A stretch of 35,648 nucleotides of DNA from an uncultured Acidobacteriota bacterium (lineage in GTDB: Bacteria > Acidobacteriota > UBA6911 > CAINFC01): NCBI GenBank assembly GCA_903847975.1, contig CAINFC010000135.1, positions 1 through 35,648 on the forward strand, given 5' to 3'. The notes below the pieces were generated by a model. It did not search any database. It worked only from the letters and a program-made list of their open reading frames with translations, and had not been told where the DNA came from. Shown here in pieces: positions 23,226-31,578 of the stretch (position 1 is the stretch's first letter; every line of letters begins with the position of its first letter). A program made the position numbers and the translations under genes.

Positions 23226-23280
23226 TCTGTCGACAGGAGATCGTGATTTTTTAGCGATTTCTTACGCCTGCGTTTCCGGG

Positions 23281-24312
23281 CTATCCGGCAAAGGCGTGAG
23301 CGGCTTCGATGGCCGTGCGGATTTTTTCCCAGCCGATGTCGCCCGGAAGAGTGCAGTCGGCTCCCAGGAGGAAGGGGCGGGAAGCATCGGACAGAACGCG
23401 CCGGACCTCGCTCCGGATCTCCTCGCTGCTGCCGGATGCCATGATTCCGTGCCGGTCCATGCCGCCCATACAGGGCTTTCGGAACAGGGCGGCAAGTTCC
23501 TTCCATGTGTATTGTCTGGAAGTCAGCTTCGGATTGCAGTTCACCACGTGCCCCGGATAATCCAAAAAGGGGCTGAAGTCCGCGTAGGGACCGGTGTAAT
23601 CGCATATGTGCAGGATATTGAAGGGGCACCCGCCTTCCATTTCCTTCATCAGGACCAGGTCGTGCGGCTTCACGTAGCGGTCAAAAATTTTCGGGTCCTT
23701 GAACCGGCCGGCCTCCCCGCCCTGGGTGGAGGCGTAAAATCCGTCGACTCCCAACCGGATGCACTCCCGGACAAACAGCAGCAGACTGTCGGTGATGATT
23801 TCCATTCCCTTCCGGACGGCCTCCGGGTTTTCCTGCAGGTGAGCGGTCAGCAGGGGAAGCGTTGCGGTATGGCCGGCGGACATAAAAGGAGAGTAGGCCG
23901 TCATGAGCACCAGGGCTTCTTTTTTGGCGGCCTGCACCAGGCCCTTGACGGCCTCCAGGACCGGGGCGTAAAAATCGAGCCGGTAGAGCGGCATGTTCTT
24001 CCAGTCTTCCGGCCGCCGGATGGCGGGCAGCGGCGGAAAGGTCTTTTCGTACTGGATCTTGACAAAATCCATTCCGGTAGCCCGGAAATACTCGAGATGC
24101 TTTTGCACCGCGGGCGGTCCGAAGTGGCATGACTTGTCGAAGTGGATGAAAAAGGCGGCCGGAATGTAGTCCTGGCTGCGGCCTTTTTGCAGGAGGTTCA
24201 TCATGGCCTCCCGTTTGTTCCGGGCGGGACGGTTGCTTGGTTGCTGCTGCCACGCGGCACCGGCCGCCGGCAGGCAGTTCAGAAAATTCCTTCGGGTGAG
24301 TTCCTGTTTCAT
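23281..24312 (-). CDS. Uroporphyrinogen-decarboxylase (URO-D) family protein with Tat-like N-terminus
   Basis: 343 residues from ATG 24312 (GAGGG upstream). The beginning, MKQELTRRNFLNCLPAAGAA, has a twin-arginine RRNFL motif and a short Ala-rich stretch; the hydrophobic part is weak, so export is uncertain. The remainder fits the URO-D/cobalamin-methyltransferase superfamily: FIHFDKSCHFGPPAVQKHLE, FRATGMDFVKIQYEKTFP, then GVDGFYASTQGGEAGRF, ILHICDYTGPYADF, CMGGMDRHGIM and LGADCTLPGDIGWEKIRTAI. The residues diagnostic for true HemE are not obvious, and no haem-pathway neighbours exist, so HemE is unlikely. Members of this branch often act on methylated or one-carbon compounds; the reaction here is unknown. 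Confidence 0.82.
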   Translation of the reverse strand: MKQELTRRNFLNCLPAAGAAWQQQPSNRPARNKREAMMNLLQKGRSQDYIPAAFFIHFDKSCHFGPPAVQKHLEYFRATGMDFVKIQYEKTFPPLPAIRRPEDWKNMPLYRLDFYAPVLEAVKGLVQAAKKEALVLMTAYSPFMSAGHTATLPLLTAHLQENPEAVRKGMEIITDSLLLFVRECIRLGVDGFYASTQGGEAGRFKDPKIFDRYVKPHDLVLMKEMEGGCPFNILHICDYTGPYADFSPFLDYPGHVVNCNPKLTSRQYTWKELAALFRKPCMGGMDRHGIMASGSSEEIRSEVRRVLSDASRPFLLGADCTLPGDIGWEKIRTAIEAAHAFAG

Positions 24313-24489
24313 GGTGCCCTCGATCAAAAACAGTTAATGGATAAGATCGGAATACAAGATACAGTGGAACAGGAGGAGGAAGCAAGCTGACCGTCGCTCT
24401 CCCCGACGGAGTCGGCCGGCTGGGACGAACCACCGGACGGCCTCGTAAAAAAGTCACGAACGATCGGAGGCCGGGCCACGTTCCCTGCT
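24313..24489. other. Intergenic region after selD with a GACTTTTT half-palindrome
   Basis: No gene. 24435-24457 reads, on the minus strand, GTGACTTTTTTACGAGGCCG, a half-copy of the GACTTTTT family located about 35 bp downstream of the selD stop. CCGACGGAGTCGGCCGGC nearby is short and GC-rich. It may serve as the operon's end, but no canonical stem plus U-tract is clear. Confidence 0.4.
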
Positions 24490-25536
24490 TCAATCGACGA
24501 TCAGGTGCTCGCGGCTCTCCGGGAGCGCTTCCCCCACCAGGGCCGCCCGTCCGTAGCCGGCTTCCCGCAGCCTTTCCAGAATCTGGCCGGCCTTGTCTTC
24601 TCCGGCGCACAGCAGCAGACCGCCCGATGTCTGGGCATCCAGCAGCAGCATCCGAAGGCTGTAGTCGAAGCCGGGGCGGAAGCGGCAATGCGGCTCGACG
24701 AATTCCTGGTTGCGAAAGGCAGCGCCGGGCAGGCATCCCATCTCGGCCAGGTCATATGCCTCGGGAAGGATGGGAACCTCGATGGCCTGGAAACGAAGGG
24801 TGACCCGGCTGGCCTGGGCCAGGCGCAGCGCGTGGCCCAGCAATCCGAACCCGGTGACGTCCGTGGCGCACCGCACACCGAACTCCTGCATGAGGAGGGC
24901 TCCGGCCCGATTCAGCTGCTTCATGCCGTCCAGTGCGGCGCGCAGAGCCGCTTCGCCGGCTTCGCCGATCCGGTGGCCGGCGGTGATGATTCCCGTCCCG
25001 ATCGGCTTGGCCAGGATCAGCCGGTCGCCGGGCCGGGCGCCGGCGTTGGTGATAATCCTCTCGGGATGAACGGTCCCGGTGACGGCCAGTCCGTACTTGG
25101 GGGGGTAGTCATCAATGGTGTGGCCGCCGAGGATCACTCCGCCGGCCTCGTGCACCTTTTCCGCTCCGCCGCGCAGGATTTCCCGCAGAACATCCAGGGG
25201 GATCCGGGAAGAGGGGAACAGGACGATATTCAGAGCGGTGAGCACCTCTCCGCCCATGGCGAAGACATCGCTCAGGGCGTTGGCTGCGGCGATCTGGCCG
25301 AATTCGAAAGGGTCGGAGCAGACCGGGGGAAAGAAGTCGGTAGTTTGAATCAGGGCGGTCTGCGGATCGAGCAGGAAAATGCCGGCATCGTCGTGGGTGC
25401 GGATGTCCACCAGTACCCGGGAATCGGCCGCCTGCGGCAGCCCCTGCAGCGCTTCCTCCAGCTTGCCAGGAGAAAGCTTGGCGGAGCATCCGCCGTATTC
25501 CACCGTAGAAAGCAGATCAAAGCGGTCCGATTCCAT
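24490..25536 (-). CDS. selD: Selenide, water dikinase (selenophosphate synthetase)
   Basis: 348 residues, normal length, cytoplasmic. SelD makes selenophosphate from selenide and ATP, the selenium donor for Sec-tRNA, selenouridine in tRNA and the labile selenium cofactor. Seen: the active-site loop EYGGCSAKLSPGKLEEAL with Cys17 and Lys20 in the E. coli numbering positions; HDDAGIFLLD; ALIQTTDFFPPVCSDPFEFG with AAANALSDVFAMGG (AIRS-type ATP site); GGHTIDDYPPKYGLAVTG; CATDVTGFGLLGHALRLA; DAQTSGGLLLC. The second loop Cys of E. coli (GCGC) is Ala here, which is common. It overlaps the DUF3343 gene by 20 bp as the last member of the selenium operon. Confidence 0.96.
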   Translation of the reverse strand: MESDRFDLLSTVEYGGCSAKLSPGKLEEALQGLPQAADSRVLVDIRTHDDAGIFLLDPQTALIQTTDFFPPVCSDPFEFGQIAAANALSDVFAMGGEVLTALNIVLFPSSRIPLDVLREILRGGAEKVHEAGGVILGGHTIDDYPPKYGLAVTGTVHPERIITNAGARPGDRLILAKPIGTGIITAGHRIGEAGEAALRAALDGMKQLNRAGALLMQEFGVRCATDVTGFGLLGHALRLAQASRVTLRFQAIEVPILPEAYDLAEMGCLPGAAFRNQEFVEPHCRFRPGFDYSLRMLLLDAQTSGGLLLCAGEDKAGQILERLREAGYGRAALVGEALPESREHLIVD

Positions 25537-25768
25537 CGTTCTCGACTCCGGAGCGGAGCAAATGAATCCTCATTTCCACTTCCTCCCGGACGGCAATAGC
25601 GCGAAAAACAGGGAGATCGCCGTCCTCGATTTCCAGGACCATGGCGCAATCGGAGGAAAGATCGCGGGGTACGGGCAGAACCTGAACCCGGAGCTGATCG
25701 CGGCGGGCGGCTCTCTCCATGCGGATCAGATCGTGGACGGAGCGGAAGAGCAGCAGGCTCCGGCTCAT
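25517..25768 (-). CDS. DUF3343 protein (putative selenium/sulfur carrier)
   Basis: 83 residues. It opens [20 protein letters not shown] and continues [20 protein letters not shown], the pattern of DUF3343 proteins, with a single conserved-looking Cys41 in SSDCAMVL. Proteins of this family accompany selD and yedF in many anaerobes and have been suggested to carry or deliver sulfur/selenium; biochemical proof is limited. ATG overlaps the TGA of the cysteine desulfurase-like gene as ATGA (25765-25768) and its end overlaps selD by 20 bp, so all three are translationally linked. The C-terminal tail after about residue 70 is not conserved-looking. Confidence 0.85.
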   Translation of the reverse strand: MSRSLLLFRSVHDLIRMERAARRDQLRVQVLPVPRDLSSDCAMVLEIEDGDLPVFRAIAVREEVEMRIHLLRSGVENDGIGPL

Positions 25769-26916
25769 GATTGCGCCACCTCTTCCACGGCTTCCGCCAG
25801 TCGCTGCAGGTCAGCCGCAGTGTGATAAGCGGAAACCGCCACCCGCACGGTCCCTTCCGGGAAGGTGCCCAAAGTGCGGTGCGCCAGCGGGGCGCAGTGC
25901 AGTCCGGTGCGGGTTTCAATGCTGTATTCGCGGTTGAGCCTTACGCTGGCTGTGGAAACGTCTGTCCGGCGGAGCCGGAAGGAAAAGACCGGGCCCTGGC
26001 AGGCGTCGTCTTCTGCCGCAAAAATGCGGATCTCCTTCCGTGCCCTGAGGCGCCGGATCAGGTCCAGCAGCTCTTCGCGGCGGTGTCGGGGCGCAGGGGC
26101 ATTGTCCAGGGCGCCCTTCAGGCCGAAAAGACCGGCCACATTGGGAGTTCCCGCCTCGAAACGGTCCGGAAGGAATTCGGGCATTTCATAGCTTTCGCTG
26201 CGGCTGCCGGTACCACCCAGAATGAAAGGGCGGACTTTTTCCGGGTCCCGGAGGTAAAGGCCGCCGGTCCCCGTCGGCCCAAGCAGCCCTTTGTGGCCGG
26301 TGAAGGCGCAGAAGTCGATTCCTTGCGTCACGACGTCCAACGGGGTGTTCCCCAGGGACTGGGCGGCATCCACCAGCAGGGGAACTTCTCCGAGAGCCTG
26401 GCGAATAGCGGGGAGCGGCTGAACCACTCCATTGACGTTGCTCTGGTGATTCACCACCGCCAGCCGGGTGTCGGGGCGCAGGACCCGGGCCAGCCGGCCG
26501 GCATCGACGGTCCCGTCCGGGAGGTGAGGCATTACCTCCAGCGTTGCCCGTGCCCGGCGGCAGATTTCAGCAAGGGGGCGCATGACCGCGTTGTGCTCCA
26601 TCGGGGAGACCAGAATGTGTCCTTCCTCCAGGGGCAACCCCGAAAGAACCGTGTTGATGGCCACGGTGGCATTGGGGGTAAAAACCACGTGCCGCGAGCT
26701 GCGGCAGCCCAAAATACCGGATAACCGGTCGCGAGCCTCCTCGATGACCCGGGCGACTTCCAGGGTTCGGGTCAGGGCGCTCCGTCCATAGGATCCGCCT
26801 ACCTCGCAAAGATAGCGGCTCATCTCCTGTCCCACTTCCGGGGGTTTGGGAAAGGAGGTGGTGGCGTTGTCGAAATATCCGTTGAAAATCTCCGGATTCC
26901 TCGGGTCGGTTTCCAT
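25765..26916 (-). CDS. Cysteine desulfurase family protein (class V aminotransferase)
   Basis: 383 residues, PLP-dependent, cytoplasmic. Seen: [15 protein letters not shown] at the N-terminus, [12 protein letters not shown] with His108, [29 protein letters not shown] with Asp183, the PLP lysine Lys209 in [17 protein letters not shown], and the persulfide-forming Cys341 in [17 protein letters not shown]. This is the branch (TIGR01977, EF2568 type) known to co-occur with selD and selenium-dependent molybdenum hydroxylases, rather than IscS/SufS housekeeping enzymes. It probably releases sulfur or selenium from cysteine or selenocysteine for SelD (inference). It starts four bases after the yedF stop. 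Confidence 0.92.
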   Translation of the reverse strand: METDPRNPEIFNGYFDNATTSFPKPPEVGQEMSRYLCEVGGSYGRSALTRTLEVARVIEEARDRLSGILGCRSSRHVVFTPNATVAINTVLSGLPLEEGHILVSPMEHNAVMRPLAEICRRARATLEVMPHLPDGTVDAGRLARVLRPDTRLAVVNHQSNVNGVVQPLPAIRQALGEVPLLVDAAQSLGNTPLDVVTQGIDFCAFTGHKGLLGPTGTGGLYLRDPEKVRPFILGGTGSRSESYEMPEFLPDRFEAGTPNVAGLFGLKGALDNAPAPRHRREELLDLIRRLRARKEIRIFAAEDDACQGPVFSFRLRRTDVSTASVRLNREYSIETRTGLHCAPLAHRTLGTFPEGTVRVAVSAYHTAADLQRLAEAVEEVAQS

Positions 26917-26920
26917 GGCT

Positions 26921-27526
26921 TCAGGGGTAGAGGACGTGCCCGGCCGCCGTGAGCACTTCCAGAATGGAGTACAGGTTGCTTACGGTCCCGACCTCGACCT
27001 TGTCCTTCAGGCGGAAATAATCGAGGCAGGTTCCGCAGACCAGGACCGGAATCCCTTTCTCTTCCAGCCTGCGGAGGGGCTCCACGGACGGGCTTCCTTC
27101 GGTCGCCAGCCGGACGCCCGTATTGTAACAAACGATACCGGCAGGCAGGGGGGCGACGGAATCGATGGTGTGGATAAAAGCCTGCATAAGGATATTGCCC
27201 AATTCGTCGGGGCCGCTTCCCATACGGTCGCTCCGAAAGGCGATCACATGGCCGGATGGCCGCGGCCCTTCTTTCGGCTCCGACTGGGCAAGGGGCTGCC
27301 GGGCCGAGGCTCCGGAAGTCAGAATCCGGTAGATGCCCTGCTCTTCCGAGGTGCGGGAGGGGAATCCATTGTCCTTGAGGAACCGCTCGATGTTGGTCCT
27401 CGCCGTGTAATTGTCCACGAGCACCGAAAGGCTCCTTCCCGGCGGCAACTGACGCAAAGCCTCTTTCGTCAAAAGAAGCGGTTTGGGGCAAAGCATGCCT
27501 CTGGCGTCGACAGTTTTTTCCTTCAT
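26921..27526 (-). CDS. yedF: Selenium metabolism protein YedF
   Basis: 201 residues from ATG 27526, with GAGG six bases upstream; a TTG four codons earlier is possible. The N-terminal TusA-like domain has the family motif [18 protein letters not shown] with Cys13-Pro14. After a linker (about 70-95) comes a DsrE-like domain, [20 protein letters not shown], with [11 protein letters not shown] and [13 protein letters not shown] containing three further cysteines. This two-domain build matches the YedF family of selenium-using bacteria (TIGR03527). It is the first gene of yedF-desulfurase-DUF3343-selD and may shuttle Se/S as a persulfide or perselenide on Cys13. Confidence 0.93.
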   Translation of the reverse strand: MKEKTVDARGMLCPKPLLLTKEALRQLPPGRSLSVLVDNYTARTNIERFLKDNGFPSRTSEEQGIYRILTSGASARQPLAQSEPKEGPRPSGHVIAFRSDRMGSGPDELGNILMQAFIHTIDSVAPLPAGIVCYNTGVRLATEGSPSVEPLRRLEEKGIPVLVCGTCLDYFRLKDKVEVGTVSNLYSILEVLTAAGHVLYP

Positions 27527-27565
27527 TTCCAGCCTCAATACGGTCGTAAAATTCCGGGCCAGCCT

Positions 27566-27574
27566 ATAATATCA
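27566..27574 (-). promoter_or_regulatory. Candidate extended -10 promoter of the selenium operon
   Basis: The minus strand reads TGATATTAT: TGn followed by TATTAT (five of six -10 bases), about 40 bases before the yedF ATG. No clear -35, which extended -10 promoters can lack. Confidence 0.45.
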
Positions 27575-27588
27575 TGTTTCCATACGTC

Positions 27589-27617
27589 TTGCCTGCGGGA
27601 GAAAACTACTGTATATT
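27589..27617 (+). promoter_or_regulatory. Candidate promoter of the beta-helix / cytochrome genes
   Basis: TTGCCT (27589-27594), 17-bp spacer, TATATT (27612-27617). Start about 27624 would give a leader of roughly 29 bases to the ATG at 27653, with AAGGA in between. Confidence 0.5.
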
Positions 27618-27652
27618 AGGCCGCAGGCGGCAATTATTAAGGAATCGGAGAA

Positions 27653-28864
27653 ATGGAACCGGCCCTGCTGGATTATTTAAAGGAGAGAGGTGTCGTTATC
27701 CCGGCGCCTCACGCGATCCTGATCGGCCCTGAGGTCAGGGCGGATCGCATCGCCCGCGGAGTGATTCTGCATCCCGGTGTGCGCCTGCACGGCTCCGCAC
27801 TGACCCTTTTGGAGGGTGCCGAGATCGGCAGGGAGGGCCCGGCCGTCCTTGAGGATTGTGTGATCGGCCCCCAGGTTCAGCTGCAGGGGGGAACCTATCG
27901 CAAGTCGGTCTTTCTGGCAAAAGCGTCGATGGGCCCGGGTGCGCAGGTTCGCGAAGGGTGTCTCCTGGAGGAGGAGGCCGGCGGTGCCCATACGGTGGGC
28001 CTGAAACAGACCATCCTGTTTCCTTTCGTCACTCTGGGCAGCCTGATTAACTTCTGCGACTGCCTGATGACGGGAGGCACCAGCCGAAAAAACCACAGTG
28101 AGGTTGGCAGTTCCTATATTCACTTCAACTTTACGCCGAACCAGGACAAGGCGACTGCTTCCCTGATCGGAGATGTCCCTCGCGGCGTGATGCTGCGCGA
28201 GCGTCCGATTTTCCTGGGAGGTCAGGGAGGCCTGGTCGGGCCGGCCCGGATCGGCTTCGGATCGGTCCTGGCCGCAGGCATCGTCTGGCGCGGCGACCTG
28301 GAGGAGAACCGCCTGGTTTGCGGCGTGCCGGCAGAGAGCAAAATTCTCGAAGCCCGGCCCGGGGTATACCGCGAGATCCGGCGTCGCCTGATCCGGAACA
28401 TCGAGTACATCGGCAGCCTGGTGGCTCTGCGGGAGTGGTATTCCTTTGTCCGGCGCGCTTTCCTGTCCGTCGACCTCCTGCAGGGTGCCCTGCACGTTCT
28501 GGATGCGGGACTCGCCGAGCGGCTGGAGCGCCTCAAGGGCCTGGCCGCCCGGATGCCGGAATCCATCCAGGGCTTCCGAACCCTGGAGGCGAGGGAAGGG
28601 AGCGAGCTTATTCTGCGCCAGAAGGAGGAGCTCCATCGCTTCTGGGATAAGGCGGAAGCAGCCCTCCGGGAGCGGATCGACCGCCCGGGAATGGAGCAGA
28701 AAAGAGACCTCTTCCTGGGCCGGATGCCGCCGACCACGGATCCATATATCGGTTTCATACAGAATTTACCGGATCGGGCCCGGGAGGCGGGAATCGGCTG
28801 GCTTCAGGAAATCGTCGAAGAGATACGCCGGTCGGCCATCGAACATTTGCCCAGCTTCAGGTGA
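27653..28864 (+). CDS. Left-handed beta-helix protein, GlmU-like without nucleotidyltransferase domain
   Basis: 403 residues. Residues about 20-235 show hexapeptide-type left-handed beta-helix rungs: IGPEVRADRIARGVILHPGV, AEIGREGPAVLEDCVIG, KASMGPGAQVREGCLLEEEA, then the strongly patterned AHTVGLKQTILFPFVTLGSL, NFCDCLMTGGTSRKNHSEVG, SSYIHFNFTPNQDKATASLI and RERPIFLGGQGGLVGPARIG. About 240-403 is mostly helical, charged, with no known motif. Databases often label these as UDP-N-acetylglucosamine pyrophosphorylase, but the Rossmann pyrophosphorylase domain is absent, so that reaction is not supported. A sugar-nucleotide acyltransferase or scaffold role is possible. The cytochrome gene follows after 57 bp. 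Confidence 0.85.
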   Translation: MEPALLDYLKERGVVIPAPHAILIGPEVRADRIARGVILHPGVRLHGSALTLLEGAEIGREGPAVLEDCVIGPQVQLQGGTYRKSVFLAKASMGPGAQVREGCLLEEEAGGAHTVGLKQTILFPFVTLGSLINFCDCLMTGGTSRKNHSEVGSSYIHFNFTPNQDKATASLIGDVPRGVMLRERPIFLGGQGGLVGPARIGFGSVLAAGIVWRGDLEENRLVCGVPAESKILEARPGVYREIRRRLIRNIEYIGSLVALREWYSFVRRAFLSVDLLQGALHVLDAGLAERLERLKGLAARMPESIQGFRTLEAREGSELILRQKEELHRFWDKAEAALRERIDRPGMEQKRDLFLGRMPPTTDPYIGFIQNLPDRAREAGIGWLQEIVEEIRRSAIEHLPSFR

Positions 28865-28921
28865 AACGGGCTGTTTCGGATAAACCAATGTATCGGGAAG
28901 AAAAACATATCCAGGAGAAAT

Positions 28922-30364
28922 ATGAGCATTAAGGAGAGCCTTGTTGCCAGGGGGCGGGCATTATTTTTCTTAGCGAACAATCCGATCAGCCTGATCGGGG
29001 TCATCATCACCTCCGCCACCGGGATCAGCATGATCCTTTTCTGGGCGTATGAGTTGTTCCACCAGGGGCCGATGAACCCGTATGCGGGCATTTTCCTTTT
29101 TCTCATGCTTCCCACCTTCTTTCTGGCCGGATTGGGGATCATTCCGGCCGGAATCCTGCTGCGAAGGTGGAACCTGCAGCGCAAGGGAGAACTGACCGAC
29201 GTTTACCCGCAGATCGATCTCAAGGATACCAAGTTCCGGCATGCGCTGTCGTTTGTCGTGGTGGCCACCCTGGTCAACCTGTTCATTATCGGGATTGCCG
29301 CCATCCGCGGGACCGAGCACCTGGATTCCGTGCAGTTTTGCGGCCAGACCTGCCATACCGTAATGGCGCCCGAATATGCCGCTTTTGTCAACTCGCCTCA
29401 CTCGAGGGTCGGCTGCGTGCAGTGCCATATCGGTCCGGGGGCCTCCTGGTTTGTTAAATCCAAACTGTCCGGGACCAGGCAGGTTTTTGCCGTGGCCTTT
29501 CACACCTATTCCACTCCGATTCCCAGCCCGGTGACCCAGCTCCGGCCGGCCCGGGAAACCTGTGAGCAGTGCCACTGGCCCAGCAAGTTTCACGGGGACA
29601 AGCTTTTCGTCAAAACCCACTTCGCCGATGACGAGGCCAATACCAGGAACTACACGGTGCTCATGCTGCGCATCGGAGGGCACACCGGACAGCAGAAAAT
29701 CGGCATTCACGGCCGCCACATGAGCGGGTCGGGACGTATCGAGTATGTGACTTCGGACGAAAGGCGGGAAAAGATTCCGCTGGTGATCCATACCGGGGAG
29801 GACGGCAAGGTCGTCGAGTTTGTTGGCAAGGGAGCGGATCCGGCCGCTCTGAGCCAGGCGGAAAGGCGGACTATGGACTGCATCGACTGCCACAACCGGC
29901 CCACTCATGCTTTCGAGATGCCTTCCGGCGCGGTCGACAGCGTCATGGCCTCGGGCGGCATCTCCGCGAAATTGCCATTCATCAAGAAGACGGGCGTGGA
30001 GCTGATCCAGGGTACCTACCAGGACCAGGATGCGGCCGAGAAAGAAATCAAGGTGCGGCTGGAGGATTTCTACCGGAACAAGTATCCCGAAGTGTATAAG
30101 AATGAAAAAGCCGCCATCGATGCTGCCGGCAGCCAGCTGGCCGCCATCTATAAGCGTAATGTATTCCCGTCTATGAAGCTTACCTGGGGTACCCACCCGA
30201 ACCATATCGGCCACACCGATACCGTCGGGTGCTTCCGCTGCCACGATGATGAACACAAATCCAAGGAAGGAAAATCGATTACCCAGGAATGCAATGCCTG
30301 CCACGCCATTCTGGCCCAGGAGGAAACCAATCCGAAGATCCTGAAAGATATGGGGATCGAATAA
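28922..30364 (+). CDS. Membrane-anchored hexahaem cytochrome c, NapC/NirT family
   Basis: 480 residues. Three hydrophobic segments at about 20-46, 54-80 and 108-128 precede a periplasmic domain. Haem-binding sites: Cys140-His145 as CGQTCH (CX3CH, not CX2CH), then CVQCH at 165, CEQCH at 214, CIDCH at 320, CFRCH at 437 and CNACH at 457. Segment CHTVMAPEYAAFVNSPHSRV and the following GCVQCHIGPGASWFVKSKLSG define the NapC/NirT core. Such proteins pass electrons from the quinol pool to periplasmic or extracellular reductases. At 480 residues and six haems it is larger than classical tetrahaem NapC/NrfH. AGGAG precedes the ATG. No cognate reductase is in the window, so the terminal acceptor is unknown. 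Confidence 0.93.
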   Translation: MSIKESLVARGRALFFLANNPISLIGVIITSATGISMILFWAYELFHQGPMNPYAGIFLFLMLPTFFLAGLGIIPAGILLRRWNLQRKGELTDVYPQIDLKDTKFRHALSFVVVATLVNLFIIGIAAIRGTEHLDSVQFCGQTCHTVMAPEYAAFVNSPHSRVGCVQCHIGPGASWFVKSKLSGTRQVFAVAFHTYSTPIPSPVTQLRPARETCEQCHWPSKFHGDKLFVKTHFADDEANTRNYTVLMLRIGGHTGQQKIGIHGRHMSGSGRIEYVTSDERREKIPLVIHTGEDGKVVEFVGKGADPAALSQAERRTMDCIDCHNRPTHAFEMPSGAVDSVMASGGISAKLPFIKKTGVELIQGTYQDQDAAEKEIKVRLEDFYRNKYPEVYKNEKAAIDAAGSQLAAIYKRNVFPSMKLTWGTHPNHIGHTDTVGCFRCHDDEHKSKEGKSITQECNACHAILAQEETNPKILKDMGIE

Positions 30365-30496
30365 CCGGAAAGGGATTCTTCTTCCGCGGTGAAGAGTCCC
30401 GCAGGGACGGCAGAATTGGTGTCCGGTCATGGATTGTCGGGTCGGCTTCGGGCATTCCCGGCGATGCCGCAAAAAGCAGGTGTTCGCTGGCGACAG

Positions 30497-30630
30497 GCCC
30501 TTTCGTTTTTCTTCCCGCTCTTCCTTTCTTCCTGTAAAACCTATTTTTTCACAGGAAGAAGGGAAGCTCAGAAAGGGAAAAAGAAGCCGTCCGGGAATAT
30601 CGGAGTGAAAGACTTTTTGCGAACGGATCA
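30497..30630 (+). repeat. Composite intergenic repeat, copy 3
   Basis: 30497-30592 is the TC-rich hairpin (left arm CTCTTCCTTTCTTCCTGT, right arm ACAGGAAGAAGGGAAGC), closely matching copies at 5 and 23225. Eighteen bases later GACTTTTTGCGAACGGATC (30611-30629) is the half-copy of the second hairpin, and the thiD stop follows directly. The region 30365-30496 shows nothing recognisable. Confidence 0.7.
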
Positions 30631-31443
30631 TTGCCGGCGGACCGGCCTATTCCAGAGGGAGAAAAAGTGGCCCAGCGGTCCGGGGCCCTGGCCTATGCTC
30701 AGGGAGTGGCTCAGGGCCTCGGTGACATACATTTTGGCCTGTTCGGCGGCACTTTCCACGCTCATCCCTTTGGCCAGGCCGGCGCAGAGAGCCGATGCCA
30801 GGGTGCATCCGGAGCCGTGCAGATTGCGGGTCCGGACCCGCTCGGCATGGAGCTCGCAGAAGATCCTCCCATCGAAAAGAAGGTCTGTCGCCGGCCCGCT
30901 CAGGTGGCCGCCTTTAAGGTATACATATTTCGGACCGAAGTCGATCATTCGCCTGGCCGCTTCCTTCATGTCGTCCATGCAGCGGATGGCCATCCCGGCC
31001 AGGATTTCCGCTTCCTGGCGGTTCGGGGTAATGATGGTAGCCAGCGGCATCAGCACCCGGCAAAGCGGGCCCTGCGTTCCCGGAGGCATCAACCGCGCGC
31101 CGCTGGAGGCCACCATCACCGGGTCGACGACCAGCTTCCGCACCTTGTATCGGAACAGGGAGGAGGCGATGGTTTTGACCAGGGCGGCCCCGGCGATCAT
31201 ACCCGTTTTGACGGCGTGGGCCCCGATATCCTCAAAGACGGCTTCCATCTGGGCTTCCACCAGAGCGGGCCGGATCCGCTGAATGGCCAGGACCCCGCGG
31301 GTGTTCTGTGCGGTTACCGCGGTAATCACCGAGGAGCCGTGCACCCCCAGGGCGGCGAAAGTTTTCAGGTCGGCTTGAATTCCGGCACATCCGCCGCTAT
31401 CCGAACCGGCAATGGTCAACGCTTTACAAATGTTTTTTGACAT
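30628..31443 (-). CDS. thiD: Hydroxymethylpyrimidine / phosphomethylpyrimidine kinase
   Basis: 271 residues, ribokinase fold, cytoplasmic. ThiD phosphorylates HMP and HMP-P to HMP-PP for thiamine synthesis. Seen: LTIAGSDSGGCAGIQADLKT, SSVITAVTAQNTRGV, HAVKTGMIAGAALV, VVDPVMVASSGARLM, IITPNRQEAEILAG, YLKGGHLSG, and the active-site Cys213 in NLHGSGCTLASALCAG. Normal length. The start ATG has AAGGGG immediately upstream. No other thi genes are close and no TPP riboswitch core was recognised upstream, so it may be a stand-alone salvage kinase. The 3' end runs into the third composite repeat. Confidence 0.95.
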   Translation of the reverse strand: MSKNICKALTIAGSDSGGCAGIQADLKTFAALGVHGSSVITAVTAQNTRGVLAIQRIRPALVEAQMEAVFEDIGAHAVKTGMIAGAALVKTIASSLFRYKVRKLVVDPVMVASSGARLMPPGTQGPLCRVLMPLATIITPNRQEAEILAGMAIRCMDDMKEAARRMIDFGPKYVYLKGGHLSGPATDLLFDGRIFCELHAERVRTRNLHGSGCTLASALCAGLAKGMSVESAAEQAKMYVTEALSHSLSIGQGPGPLGHFFSLWNRPVRRQ

Positions 31444-31578
31444 ATGCTCCCCTTCGATTGATTCCGATTAAAAGTCAAGCTACAATTCTAACGGATTGCC
31501 TGAGATTCATCGAGTGAATGGTTAGCCGGTTTTTCCGGTTTTGCAACAGTGGTATACGTAATCGAAGGAGAACAATTT

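Noticed and set aside
24490-24492. TGA at the end of selD as a possible selenocysteine codon
   Set aside because: The protein already has full family length and the sequence beyond does not continue the family.
28970-30631. 553-codon minus-strand ORF
   Set aside because: Antisense to the cytochrome gene whose six haem motifs fix the real frame.
31444-31560. Possible TPP riboswitch upstream of thiD, prompted by a CTGAGA string
   Set aside because: Only that string is present, on the strand opposite to thiD, and the rest of the THI-box core is absent.
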